The notes under the pieces are model-generated. The model did not search any database, was not told where the DNA came from, and worked only from the letters and a program-made list of their open reading frames with translations. Below are positions 52,559-61,770 of a stretch of DNA of 64,000 nt, in pieces. The stretch is from positions 1 to 64,000 of the forward strand of contig JAAYPH010000019.1 in the NCBI GenBank assembly GCA_012519955.1, written 5' to 3'. The position numbers were made by a program, and so were the translations under genes. The stretch comes from Candidatus Epulonipiscium sp. (GTDB taxonomy: Bacteria > Bacillota > Clostridia > Lachnospirales > Defluviitaleaceae). Position 1 is the first letter of the stretch. Each line of letters opens with the position of its first letter.

Positions 52559-52925
52559 AACGATTATTTCGCTTATTTAAAGCCGCTTGTCTCTCATTAG
52601 AATGTTTTAAAAAATCTTTTAGCATATCTTCCAGGCGGTCTTTGTCGGAAGCAGCTGGTTGAGCACTTTCAACAGGCTTTTTAGCAACAGCATCTTTCAT
52701 AGAAAGCGAAATTTTGCCCGTTTGAGCGTCGATGGATACAATTTTAACTTTTACCTTATCTCCTACGGAAACAACTTCATTGATATCCTTTAGGAAACCG
52801 TGTGTAACCTGAGAGATATGGACTAATCCCTGGGTAGACTCATCCAGAGTTACAAAAGCTCCAAACGGTTTAATACTGTTAATTGTACCCTCTACAATTT
52901 GACCAACTTGATATTTACTTGACAT
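52557..52925 (-). CDS. S1 RNA-binding domain protein (general stress protein 13 / CvfD-like)
   Basis: A 122-residue protein with one S1 domain (about 1-75): VGQIVEGTINSIKPFGAFVTLD, GLVHISQVTHGF, then VKVKIVSIDAQTGKISLSMK. A short charged tail follows. The ATG at 52925 follows AGGAGTG on the minus strand; longer starts lack a site. Family members such as Bacillus GSP13 bind ribosomes or RNA under stress and modulate translation. Confidence 0.9.
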   Translation of the reverse strand: MSSKYQVGQIVEGTINSIKPFGAFVTLDESTQGLVHISQVTHGFLKDINEVVSVGDKVKVKIVSIDAQTGKISLSMKDAVAKKPVESAQPAASDKDRLEDMLKDFLKHSNERQAALNKRNNR

Positions 52926-52997
52926 ATCAACACTCCTATATTTTATTGCAACTCCATTATAGCATATTCTACACAATTTTGGTACAAGAAAATCTCG

Positions 52998-53026
52998 TGG
53001 ACTTTTTTTTGCTGCTTGGTTATAAT
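52998..53026 (+). promoter_or_regulatory. Promoter of recJ-apt
   Basis: TGGACT (52998-53003), a 17-base spacer and TATAAT (53021-53026), 26 bases before recJ. Confidence 0.5.
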
Positions 53027-53052
53027 AAAAGCTGCGACTATGGAGGGATAAA

Positions 53053-55503
53053 ATGATTAAATCAAAAAATTTATGGGTGTATCGTGGTGATATAGAAAGT
53101 GATTCGGGTCAAACAGATCAATTGCCGGTTTCTGCGTTAATGGCTAAAGTCTTAAAGAATAGAGGAATTAAAAATACAGATGATATGATGTCCTTTTTAC
53201 ATCCTGATTATTCCAGACTTCATAATCCTTTTTTGCTAAAAGATATGGAAAAAGCGGTGGACAGGATTTTAGAAGGATTAGCAGAGAAAAGAAAAATAAC
53301 GGTTTATGGGGATTATGATGTCGATGGTATCACCAGTACCTCAATCCTTTTTATGTTTTTAAAAGAAAATGGAGGGAACATAGACTATTATATCCCGGAT
53401 CGTATAGAAGAAGGCTACGGGCTTAATATAGATGCGATTAAAAAGCTTAAAGACAGCGGTACAGAGATTATTATTACGGTGGACACGGGAATTGCTGCTG
53501 TCAATGAAGCAGAATTTGCGAAAGAAATAGGAATAGATCTTATTATCACAGACCACCATGAATGTCAAAGTGAAATTCCGGATGCCTATGCGGTGATCGA
53601 TCCGAAGCAGAAGGAATGCAGCTATCCTTTTAAACTTTTAGCTGGGGTTGGCGTTACCTTTAAACTCATTCATGGACTAGCCAAAAAACTCAAAGTAGAA
53701 AATTGTATTTGGAAATATATAGACATCGTTGCTATAGGTACTGTAGCAGATGTGGTTTCATTAGTGGATGAGAACAGAATCTTTGTAAAAAAAGGATTTG
53801 AAAGTATTCCAAATACTTGGAATGTAGGCCTTAAAGCACTCCTTAAGGTGTCAGGATATAAAGGCGGAGCTATTAGTACGGGACTTATAGGGTTTGGGAT
53901 AGCCCCTAGATTAAATGCGGCAGGAAGAGTAGGAGATGCAAGCAGAGGAATAGAATTATTTATTACCCAAGATGAAAATATAGCTGCTTCTATTGCAGAA
54001 GAACTCAATGAAGAGAATAGACGCAGACAAGAAATGGAACAGACAATCTTGGAAGAGGCCCTGGAACTTATTGAGAAAGAACTTGATATGAAAGAGACAA
54101 AAGTCATTGTCATTGCTTCAGAAAAATGGCATCATGGGGTAATAGGGATAGCCGCTTCAAGAATTATGGAAAAATTCTACAGGCCTGCTATTCTGCTGAG
54201 TATAGAAGATGGGGTAGCCAAGGGTTCCGCAAGAAGTGTAGCAGGCTTTAATATTTTTGATGCCCTTTGCAGAAGCAGTCAATTCCTGATGAAATTCGGA
54301 GGGCATGAAATGGCAGCAGGTTTATCTATGCCTGCAGAAAATATTAAGGATTTTAGAATTTTTATTAATGAATATGCCAATAATATAATGGATGATGAGA
54401 CATTAATACCAAAAATTTATCTGGATGCGCATATTAAACCAGAAGACATCAATTTAGATTTAGCTTCTGAATTAGCGCTGATGGAGCCTTACGGTGTCGG
54501 CAATCCTCAGCCCCTTTTTTCTTTTGAAGGGGAAATAGGAAGCATTCGTCCTGTGGGAAAAGACGGAAATCACTTAAAGATTTCTTTTACAAATTCCAAT
54601 AAAACTATAAACGGCATTGGTTTTGGCATGGGGGATTATAGCAAATATCTAAATTTTGGACGGAAAATTTCTGCGATTATTGCTCTGGAAATCAATGAAT
54701 GGAATCAAGTGATAGAACCTCAGCTCGTGATCAAGGACTTAAAATATACTGAAGAAGATGAGATAACTTACAATTACTATTTGTCTTTATATCATTTATT
54801 TCAGCATATGGACATAAAACAAAAAGATGATTTTATAGATTTGAATTCAAAATATAAGCTTTCCGTGGAAGATTTATTTGATGATCGAAAAACGATCCTC
54901 TTAGTGCATACCAAAGCAAATTTAGTAAAGCTTATGAAAGAAATTAAAAATCATCAAAATCTATTTAACAAAAAGCCAAAAGTTTGGTATACTAATATTT
55001 GTGGTTCAAAAAGTGAGTATGATATCGTTGTTAATCCCATCATTGGACAAATTGATTTTAATGGATACGAGAAGGTGGTTCTTTACGACCCATTGTGGAG
55101 TCATTCAGAGTATGGCTTGCTTAAGAAAAAAACAGATATCCTATACTGGGTTGAGAAAAACTATACCATTCATCAGGATGAACTAAAAATTTTGATTCCT
55201 AATCGTCAAGATTTTGCAGTTCTATATAGACATATAAAATTGCTTGAAAGTTTAAATGTTTATTCTGCCTTTATAGACAGCCTTTTGGCGGAATGTAATA
55301 AAGCAGCAGATATGAATGTATTTAAGATACTATTGTGTATGGATGTTTTTGAAGAATTAGGTTTAATACGTTATAAGTTTGAAAATGATATTGTATTTTT
55401 CCACGACATTTCGAATCAAAAAGTATCTTTAGAGTCCTCTAAGGTACTTCAAAAAATGATTCAGTGGAGTAAACATTTAGAAGAGAACCAGAGGGGGAAA
55501 TAG
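53053..55503 (+). CDS. recJ: Single-stranded-DNA-specific exonuclease RecJ
   Basis: An 816-residue RecJ. The DHH domain has GDYDVDGITSTS and ITDHHECQ with metal ligands, followed by the DHHA1 domain with GSARSVAGFNIFDAL and GGHEMAAGLSM. The OB domain is at about 460-565. The roughly 250 C-terminal residues beyond the core match the extended RecJ of Firmicutes in length; I recognise no further domain there. It degrades ssDNA 5' to 3' in repair. apt follows after one base. Confidence 0.95.
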   Translation: MIKSKNLWVYRGDIESDSGQTDQLPVSALMAKVLKNRGIKNTDDMMSFLHPDYSRLHNPFLLKDMEKAVDRILEGLAEKRKITVYGDYDVDGITSTSILFMFLKENGGNIDYYIPDRIEEGYGLNIDAIKKLKDSGTEIIITVDTGIAAVNEAEFAKEIGIDLIITDHHECQSEIPDAYAVIDPKQKECSYPFKLLAGVGVTFKLIHGLAKKLKVENCIWKYIDIVAIGTVADVVSLVDENRIFVKKGFESIPNTWNVGLKALLKVSGYKGGAISTGLIGFGIAPRLNAAGRVGDASRGIELFITQDENIAASIAEELNEENRRRQEMEQTILEEALELIEKELDMKETKVIVIASEKWHHGVIGIAASRIMEKFYRPAILLSIEDGVAKGSARSVAGFNIFDALCRSSQFLMKFGGHEMAAGLSMPAENIKDFRIFINEYANNIMDDETLIPKIYLDAHIKPEDINLDLASELALMEPYGVGNPQPLFSFEGEIGSIRPVGKDGNHLKISFTNSNKTINGIGFGMGDYSKYLNFGRKISAIIALEINEWNQVIEPQLVIKDLKYTEEDEITYNYYLSLYHLFQHMDIKQKDDFIDLNSKYKLSVEDLFDDRKTILLVHTKANLVKLMKEIKNHQNLFNKKPKVWYTNICGSKSEYDIVVNPIIGQIDFNGYEKVVLYDPLWSHSEYGLLKKKTDILYWVEKNYTIHQDELKILIPNRQDFAVLYRHIKLLESLNVYSAFIDSLLAECNKAADMNVFKILLCMDVFEELGLIRYKFENDIVFFHDISNQKVSLESSKVLQKMIQWSKHLEENQRGK

Positions 55504-55504
55504 A

Positions 55505-56017
55505 ATGGATTTAAAGCAGATTGTAAGAGATGTACTAGACTTTCCAAAGGAAGGCATTGTATTTAAGGATATCACACCTATTTTGCAAAGTCCTGAAGGG
55601 TTAAAAGCATCTATTGATCAAATGATGGATAAACTGGAGGGAGTAGATTTCGACCTCATTATAGGACCGGAATCTAGAGGTTTTATTTTTGGTGTTCCTT
55701 TAGCATACAACATGAATAAAGGGTTTATTCCTATACGCAAAAAAGGAAAATTACCTTATGAAACTGTTGAAAAAGAGTATGATTTAGAGTATGGAACAGC
55801 AACCATTGAAATGCATATTGACGCGATTAAACCCGGTCAAAAAGTAGTAATCATAGATGACTTATTGGCAACCGGAGGAACCTCCAAGGCGATTATTGAT
55901 TTGATCGAACAAGTTGGCGGAGAAGTAGTCAAGCTTGTCTATTTGATTGAGTTAGAGTTTTTAAAGGGCAGAGATGTTTTAAAAGACTATAGTGTAGAAT
56001 CTATTATAAAATACTAA
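55505..56017 (+). CDS. apt: Adenine phosphoribosyltransferase
   Basis: A 170-residue APRT. Signatures are DFPKEGIVFKDITPIL, GPESRGFIFGVPLAY and the PRPP-binding loop VVIIDDLLATGGTSKA. It salvages adenine to AMP with PRPP. The coupling recJ-apt followed by relA is a conserved Firmicutes arrangement. The ATG lies 1 base after the recJ stop, with AGGGGG inside recJ. Confidence 0.96.
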   Translation: MDLKQIVRDVLDFPKEGIVFKDITPILQSPEGLKASIDQMMDKLEGVDFDLIIGPESRGFIFGVPLAYNMNKGFIPIRKKGKLPYETVEKEYDLEYGTATIEMHIDAIKPGQKVVIIDDLLATGGTSKAIIDLIEQVGGEVVKLVYLIELEFLKGRDVLKDYSVESIIKY

Positions 56018-56021
56018 TTAC

Positions 56022-56050
56022 GGAACGCATACTGCGTTCCATTATTTTTT
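56022..56050 (+). terminator. Terminator after apt
   Basis: Stem GGAACGCA / TGCGTTCC with a 3-base loop and ATTATTTTTT. It has the same stem as the tRNA-Pro terminator. Repeat copy 4 is joined to its T-tract. Confidence 0.85.
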
Positions 56051-56051
56051 A

Positions 56052-56094
56052 TCGCATAGGAAATTCTTCCGAATTTCTTATGCAATAAAAAGAA
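56052..56094 (+). repeat. Dispersed repeat, left-end copy 4
   Basis: Only the left hairpin of the repeat is present: GCATAGGAAATTC, a short loop and GAATTTCTTATGC, followed by AATAAAAAG. It starts at the apt terminator's T-tract. Confidence 0.65.
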
Positions 56095-56124
56095 AAGTTT
56101 AATCTTTGAAAAAAGGAGAAAACT

Positions 56125-56814
56125 ATGGATATAAAAGTAATATACGAAGACCCTCATATCATTGTGGTTGAAAAACCTTCCAAAGTTCCTTCACAGCAGG
56201 ATAAAACAAGGGATATGGATATGCTGAGCATCCTTAAAGATTACCTGAAAAAGAAGTATCCAGCTGCCAGAAATCCCTATGTAGGATTAATCCATCGATT
56301 GGACAGACCTGTTGGGGGATTGATGGTATTTGCAAAGACCAAAGATGCCAATGCAAAACTGTCGGAGCAAATGCAGTCCCACCGATTTAAAAAGGAATAT
56401 TTAGCTGTAGTATGTGGAAAACCGGAGAAAGACCATGAAGAAATAAAAGACTATCTTCTAAAAAATCAAGCTAGGAATGTATCCAAAGTTGTTCCCGAAG
56501 GCACTAAAGGAGCAAAAGAAGCCATCCTTGAATATACATATGTAAATAGTGCATTTGCTGAAGAAGGCATTCTAAGTCTTTTAAAAATCGAATTAAGGAC
56601 CGGCAGACATCATCAAATCCGCGTACAGCTTGCCAATAAAAGCTTGCCCCTTTGGGGAGACAACAAGTACAATCCAATTTTCGTAAAGAAAAAAGAATGG
56701 ACTCAAATTGCCCTATGGGCATGGAAAATAACATTTAATCATCCTAAAACCAATAAAGTATGCAGTTTTGAATTAAAACCAGCCGAATATCCTTTTGCTC
56801 TTTTTAATTTTTAA
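56125..56814 (+). CDS. RluA-type pseudouridine synthase
   Basis: A 229-residue pseudouridine synthase. The catalytic Asp is in GLIHRLDRPVGGLMVF (about residues 54-69), and RTGRHHQIRVQLA is the family's second signature. There is no N-terminal S4 domain, so it is the short RluA class that modifies rRNA or tRNA; the site is not predictable. The start follows AAAAGGAG. It lies between apt and relA, in an otherwise conserved neighbourhood. Confidence 0.88.
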   Translation: MDIKVIYEDPHIIVVEKPSKVPSQQDKTRDMDMLSILKDYLKKKYPAARNPYVGLIHRLDRPVGGLMVFAKTKDANAKLSEQMQSHRFKKEYLAVVCGKPEKDHEEIKDYLLKNQARNVSKVVPEGTKGAKEAILEYTYVNSAFAEEGILSLLKIELRTGRHHQIRVQLANKSLPLWGDNKYNPIFVKKKEWTQIALWAWKITFNHPKTNKVCSFELKPAEYPFALFNF

Positions 56815-56861
56815 TATTTGTATGGAATGGTCTGACAGTTCAGTTTCTTTTTTTGAGAATG

Positions 56862-56890
56862 TTGCATTTATAGTGCAGAATGACTATAAT
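56862..56890 (+). promoter_or_regulatory. Sigma-A promoter of relA
   Basis: TTGCAT (56862-56867), a 17-base spacer and TATAAT (56885-56890), 39 bases before the relA start codon. It overlaps the upstream in-frame extension of the relA reading frame, which supports the internal start at 56930. Confidence 0.6.
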
Positions 56891-56929
56891 AAAGGAAATA
56901 TGTTTATATATCACGAATGGGGGAAAAAT

Positions 56930-59167
56930 ATGCCCGACGAAGCGATTTACCAAAAGTTAATACGCACAATTCAATCGTATCATCCCTCCAATGATTTTTC
57001 TATGATTGAGCGTGCTTACAATCTTGCCAAGGAAGCTCATAAAAATCAATACCGTAAATCTGGAGAACCATATATTATACATCCATTGGAAGTAGCAGTC
57101 ATTTTGGCTGAACTGGAGCTGGACTTAGAATCTATAACGGCAGGAATTCTGCATGATATTATAGAAGATACCGATTACACGTTTGAAGATATATCCAGGC
57201 TTTTTAGCGAAGAAATCGCAAGATTGGTTGAAGGGGTAACAAAGTTAGGAAAGATAGAGTTTTCTACCGGTAATAAAGAAATGCAAAAAGAAGAGATACA
57301 GGCAGAGAACTATCGAAAGATGTTTTTAGCCATGGCACAGGATATAAGAGTTATCTTAATCAAGCTTGCCGATCGACTCCACAATATGAGAACACTTCGC
57401 TTCATGTCCCCAGAAAAGCAAAAAGAAAAGGCTTATGAGACCCTGCATATCTATGCCCCTTTGGCTCATAGACTGGGTATTTCCAAGATCAAAGTGGAGT
57501 TGGATGATTTAGCCCTTAGGTATCTTGAACCGGAAGCTTATTATGATTTAGTGGAAAAAATTGCAAAAAGACGCATTGAACGGGTAGAATATATAGAAAA
57601 AATTATTGAACAGGTTAAGAAAAAACTTGAGGAAGCAGGCATTAAGGCATCGGTTGAAGGAAGACCAAAACACTTTTTTAGCATTTACAAAAAAATGGTA
57701 GGCCAAAATAAAACTTTAGATCAAATCTTTGATTTGTTTGCTATTCGAGCAATAGTCGATTCGGTCAAAGATTGCTACGGGGTACTTGGTGTTGTACATG
57801 AAATGTATAAACCGATCCCGGGAAGATTTAAGGATTATATTGCTATGCCGAAGCCTAATATGTATCAGTCTCTTCATACCAGTGTCATCGGTCCTGAGGG
57901 AGAACCTTTTGAAGTTCAAATTCGTACATGGGAAATGCACCGTACGGCGGAATATGGGATTGCTGCCCATTGGAAATACAAAGAAGGTAAAAAAGGAAGC
58001 AAGAATCAAGACAAATCCCAGGACAAAACTGAAGAGAAACTGGCATGGCTTAGACAAATCCTTGAATGGCAGAGAGAAATGTCAGATAATAGGGAATTCA
58101 TGGATGCCCTTAGACTGGATTTGGATATCTTTAATGATCAGGTATACGCCTTTACCCCTAAAGGAGATGTCATCAGCTTGCCTTATGGCTCTACTCCAAT
58201 TGATTTTGCATATTCAATTCACAGTGCCGTTGGAAATAAGATGGTAGGTGCCAAGGTAAATGGTAAAATCGTTACGTTTGATTATCAGATCAAAAATGGA
58301 GATCGTATCGAGATATTAACTTCTCAAAATTCCAGAGGTCCCAGCAGGGATTGGCTTAAAAACGTAAAAAGTTCTCAGGCAAAAACGAAAATTAACCAAT
58401 GGTTTAAAAAGGAATTCAAAGATGAAAACATTATCCGTGGAAAAGAAATGCTTGAGAGAGATGCCAAAAGAAGAGGCCTCAATATAAATGATTTGTTAAA
58501 ACCGGAATGGATGGCAGTGGTTTTAAGCAAATATGGATTTCAAACCTGGGATGCAGTTTGTGCAGCTATAGGCCATGGAGGCCTTAAAGAAGGGCAAGTC
58601 GTTCATAGATTATATGAAGAATATCAAAAAGAGCAAAGAAAGCACATCACAGAAGACAATATTATCGTTCCCCAGGAAGAATCCAAAAAACCAATTAAAA
58701 AATCAAAAAGTGGTATAGTTGTAAAAGGAGTAGGAGATGTAGCGGTACGCTTTTCTAAATGCTGCAATCCTGTTCCAGGAGATGAGATTGTCGGGTTTAT
58801 TACAAGAGGCAGAGGTGTGTCTATACACAGAACCGATTGTATTAACATTATTCACTTAGGCGATGAAGACAAAAATCGTTTAATTGATGCTGAATGGTAT
58901 GTTGCCGAGCAGGACACGAAAAATAGAACCTATCAAACCGAAATTAAAGTGGTCGGTGAAGATAGAATGGGAATGCTCATTGACATTTCAAAGGTACTTA
59001 CAGAAGAAAAGATCCCTGTTAAGGCACTGAATGCCAGAACGAACAAAAACAATGAATCGATCTTTAATATTACTATAGAGATTAGCGGTGTACAGCAACT
59101 AGAAGTTATTACCAAGAAGCTTAAAAATGTACCCGGAATCAACGATATTATACGAGTGACTACCTAG
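56930..59167 (+). CDS. relA: Bifunctional (p)ppGpp synthetase/hydrolase RelA/SpoT
   Basis: A 745-residue protein. The HD hydrolase domain (about 25-200) has HPLEVAVILAEL, ILHDIIEDTDY and KLADRLHNMRTL. The synthetase domain (about 235-350) has GRPKHFFSIYKKM and MPKPNMYQSLHTSV. TGS (about 395-455) and a C-terminal ACT (about 670-745) follow. Both catalytic halves look intact, so it makes and degrades the alarmone. ATG 56930 follows GGGGGAAAA and a promoter. Confidence 0.95.
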   Translation: MPDEAIYQKLIRTIQSYHPSNDFSMIERAYNLAKEAHKNQYRKSGEPYIIHPLEVAVILAELELDLESITAGILHDIIEDTDYTFEDISRLFSEEIARLVEGVTKLGKIEFSTGNKEMQKEEIQAENYRKMFLAMAQDIRVILIKLADRLHNMRTLRFMSPEKQKEKAYETLHIYAPLAHRLGISKIKVELDDLALRYLEPEAYYDLVEKIAKRRIERVEYIEKIIEQVKKKLEEAGIKASVEGRPKHFFSIYKKMVGQNKTLDQIFDLFAIRAIVDSVKDCYGVLGVVHEMYKPIPGRFKDYIAMPKPNMYQSLHTSVIGPEGEPFEVQIRTWEMHRTAEYGIAAHWKYKEGKKGSKNQDKSQDKTEEKLAWLRQILEWQREMSDNREFMDALRLDLDIFNDQVYAFTPKGDVISLPYGSTPIDFAYSIHSAVGNKMVGAKVNGKIVTFDYQIKNGDRIEILTSQNSRGPSRDWLKNVKSSQAKTKINQWFKKEFKDENIIRGKEMLERDAKRRGLNINDLLKPEWMAVVLSKYGFQTWDAVCAAIGHGGLKEGQVVHRLYEEYQKEQRKHITEDNIIVPQEESKKPIKKSKSGIVVKGVGDVAVRFSKCCNPVPGDEIVGFITRGRGVSIHRTDCINIIHLGDEDKNRLIDAEWYVAEQDTKNRTYQTEIKVVGEDRMGMLIDISKVLTEEKIPVKALNARTNKNNESIFNITIEISGVQQLEVITKKLKNVPGINDIIRVTT

Positions 59168-59178
59168 GAGGTAAGACA

Positions 59179-59628
59179 TTGCGGGCAGTTGTACAGAAAG
59201 TAGCACAAGCAAGTGTGAAAGTAGACGGAAATACTATTGGCGAAATTGGAAAAGGACTGATGGTTCTTCTTGGAATGCAGGAGACAGATGATGAAAAAGT
59301 TATGGACTATATGCTTGATAAAATCATTCACCTAAGAATTTTTGAAGATGAAGAAGGCAAGATGAACCTGTCTCTTAAGGATGTAGGCGGGGAGCTTTTG
59401 ATTGTTCCTAATTTTACCCTATATGGAGATGCCAGAAAAGGGAAAAGACCAAGTTATACAAAAGCTGCTCCCCCCGCTGTGGCTGAAGAAATTTATAATA
59501 CCTTTATTAAAAAGGCAAAAGCAACGGGAATAAAAGCAGAACAGGGGCAATTCCAAAGCCATATGGAAGTGCGTTTATTAAATGATGGTCCTGTAACCAT
59601 TTTAATCGATAGCGATAAAACCTTTTAA
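59179..59628 (+). CDS. dtd: D-aminoacyl-tRNA deacylase
   Basis: A 149-residue DTD with a TTG start behind AGGAGG. The N-terminal MRAVVQKVAQASVKVDG and the C-terminal LLNDGPVTILID (cis Gly-Pro motif) are characteristic. The usual SQ-x-T-x motif is replaced by VPNFTL here, with Pro-Asn at the Ser-Gln positions. It hydrolyses D-amino acids from mischarged tRNA. It lies in the conserved relA-dtd pair, 11 bases downstream. Confidence 0.94.
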   Translation: MRAVVQKVAQASVKVDGNTIGEIGKGLMVLLGMQETDDEKVMDYMLDKIIHLRIFEDEEGKMNLSLKDVGGELLIVPNFTLYGDARKGKRPSYTKAAPPAVAEEIYNTFIKKAKATGIKAEQGQFQSHMEVRLLNDGPVTILIDSDKTF

Positions 59629-59644
59629 TGTAAGGAGAACCTAT

Positions 59645-60289
59645 ATGATATTAAAAGTTCTTACCGTAGGAATGATGGGAGTAAACTGTTATATCATGGG
59701 AGATGAAACTACCGGTAAAGGTGTGGTAGTGGATCCCGGAGCAGAGGGAAATAAAATTATTGAAGCTATAAAAAAAGAAAATTTGGAAATAGAATATATT
59801 TTTATCACCCATGGTCATTTCGACCATATAGGAGCCTTGGATAAGGTTAAAGAATTTACCGGAGCAGAAATTGTAATCCATGAAGAAGGAAAGGAATATT
59901 TAAGTAATCCTAATCTTAATCTTTCAGGGGTGTTTGCCCATAGGGGATTTACAAAGACTGCTGATAAATATGTTTCCGATGGAGAAATCATTCATGTAGG
60001 GAATTTATCCTTTAAAGTGATTCATACCCCTGGACATACGATGGACGGGGTTAATTATTATGAAGAAAATCATAAGGTACTTTTTTCGGGAGACAATTTG
60101 TTTCAACGGTCCATTGGAAGAACTGATTTCCCTGGGGGAAGTTTTCAGCTTTTAAAAGCTGGTATTAAAGATAAACTTCTTGTTCTTCCTGAGGATGTTA
60201 TGGTTTACCCGGGACATGAAGGAGCAACAACCATTGGTTCAGAAAAGAAACATAATCCATACTTCAATGAAGACGGCTGGGATGTATAA
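59645..60289 (+). CDS. MBL-fold hydrolase (glyoxalase II-like)
   Basis: A 214-residue metallo-beta-lactamase-fold protein. The metal motif is ITHGHFDHIGAL (HxHxDH), with IHTPGHTMDGV, SGDNLFQRSIGRTD and VYPGHEGATTIGSEK later. Length and motifs fit the short glyoxalase II-like YcbL/GloB-type hydrolases next to relA in many Firmicutes. The substrate is not known. AAGGAGA is at good spacing. Confidence 0.92.
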   Translation: MILKVLTVGMMGVNCYIMGDETTGKGVVVDPGAEGNKIIEAIKKENLEIEYIFITHGHFDHIGALDKVKEFTGAEIVIHEEGKEYLSNPNLNLSGVFAHRGFTKTADKYVSDGEIIHVGNLSFKVIHTPGHTMDGVNYYEENHKVLFSGDNLFQRSIGRTDFPGGSFQLLKAGIKDKLLVLPEDVMVYPGHEGATTIGSEKKHNPYFNEDGWDV

Positions 60290-60291
60290 AT

Positions 60292-61710
60292 ATGATTGAC
60301 ATAGAATTAGTAGGACATGAATATCATTACGAAATAGAAAATATCATAAAAGTTTTTGAAGGCTATATTCAAGAAGCGAAGATTAGAAGTATTTTAAGAG
60401 ATAATCTATGCAGAGCTGAAATTTATCAAAAGGAACAGCTCATAGTGGTCAAAGAAGAAGAGGGGAGTCTTGATCAAAAACATACCAAGCAGCAGTTGAT
60501 TCGCACCCTTTATCACACCCTTTGTGAAGTTACTGGAGTAAAAATGCCCTGGGGGTTTCTGACAGGCATAAGGCCTACAAAAATTGTGCATGAAATGTTT
60601 GAGCACAATATGCCCAGGGAAGATATAAAAAAACGATTATTAGAGTTCTATGATATCAGAGAAGATAAAGTGGAATTGATGATCAAAGTTGCGGAAAAAG
60701 AAAAAAGCATATTGGAAAAAAATCAAGAGGATGAGATCAGTGTCTATATAGGGATTCCTTTTTGCCCTACAAGATGTCTGTATTGTTCTTTTACTTCTTA
60801 TGCTATAGACCATAGAGAAAAACAAGTCGAGGGCTATCTGGATGCCTTAGAAAAAGAAATCATTTTCGGTGGGAAGTATAGCAGCAATAAGAAAATTAGA
60901 AGCATTTATATAGGAGGCGGGACCCCTACCGCCTTAAACGAAGATCAGCTGGAAAGACTGTTAATGCTGGTGAATCAGCATTTTAATGTCAAGGATGCCG
61001 AGGAATTTACCGTAGAAGCCGGAAGACCGGATACGATTACAAAAAGAAAATTAGAGATTCTTAAACAGTATCATGTCAACCGAATTTCAATTAATCCTCA
61101 AACCATGAACGAAGAAACCCTCGTACGCATTGGCCGAAAGCATACTACGGAGGATATCGTAAAAGTTTTCAATTGGGCAAGGGAAATAGGCCATCATAAT
61201 ATCAATATGGATTTAATTGTAGGCTTGCCTGGTGAAAGTCCCGAAGATGTGAAAAATACTATGGTTAAGATTAAGGAATTGAATCCCGACAGTATTACGG
61301 TTCATACTATGGCAATTAAGCGGGCTTCAAGATTAAGAGAATCCTTAGAGGAATATACCCTGACCAAAGCTGAGGAAATAGAAGATATGATATTCATAAC
61401 CAGTCAAGGAGCTTATGACATGGGTATGGAACCCTATTATCTTTATAGACAAAAAAACATGCTTGGAAATTTCGAGAATGCAGGGTATTGTAAATCGGGA
61501 AAAGAGTCGGTGTACAATATTGAAATCATGGAAGAGAAAGAAACAATCTTAGCCCTGGGGGCAGGAGCCATTACAAAAGTCGTAGACCCTATAACCAATA
61601 GGATTGAACGAATACCCAATGTTAAGAATGTTGAAGAATATATTAATAGAATTGATGAGATGATCTTAAGAAAACAAAAGGGTTTGAAAGACCTTGACAA
61701 TGTTTTTTAA
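60292..61710 (+). CDS. hemZ: HemZ, coproporphyrinogen III oxidase-like radical SAM protein
   Basis: A 472-residue protein. An N-terminal region of about 150 residues specific to HemZ includes MPWGFLTGIRPTKIVHEM. The radical SAM motif is C158-x3-C162-x2-C165 (CPTRCLYCSF), then IGGGTPTAL and MDLIVGLPGES. In Bacillus hemZ lies near the coproporphyrinogen genes and complements; in clostridia without other heme genes the true substrate is uncertain. Its end contains the -35 of the downstream T-box promoter. Confidence 0.92.
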   Translation: MIDIELVGHEYHYEIENIIKVFEGYIQEAKIRSILRDNLCRAEIYQKEQLIVVKEEEGSLDQKHTKQQLIRTLYHTLCEVTGVKMPWGFLTGIRPTKIVHEMFEHNMPREDIKKRLLEFYDIREDKVELMIKVAEKEKSILEKNQEDEISVYIGIPFCPTRCLYCSFTSYAIDHREKQVEGYLDALEKEIIFGGKYSSNKKIRSIYIGGGTPTALNEDQLERLLMLVNQHFNVKDAEEFTVEAGRPDTITKRKLEILKQYHVNRISINPQTMNEETLVRIGRKHTTEDIVKVFNWAREIGHHNINMDLIVGLPGESPEDVKNTMVKIKELNPDSITVHTMAIKRASRLRESLEEYTLTKAEEIEDMIFITSQGAYDMGMEPYYLYRQKNMLGNFENAGYCKSGKESVYNIEIMEEKETILALGAGAITKVVDPITNRIERIPNVKNVEEYINRIDEMILRKQKGLKDLDNVF

Positions 61711-61722
61711 TATGCATAAAAT
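61694..61722 (+). promoter_or_regulatory. Sigma-A promoter of the hisS-aspS leader
   Basis: TTGACA (61694-61699, inside the hemZ 3' end), a 17-base spacer and TAAAAT (61717-61722). Transcription would start near 61729, about 40 bases before the T-box stem I. Confidence 0.65.
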
Positions 61723-61770
61723 GTAGAATGTAATATGAAAATTGGAATGGTATGATAGCAATACATTAAA

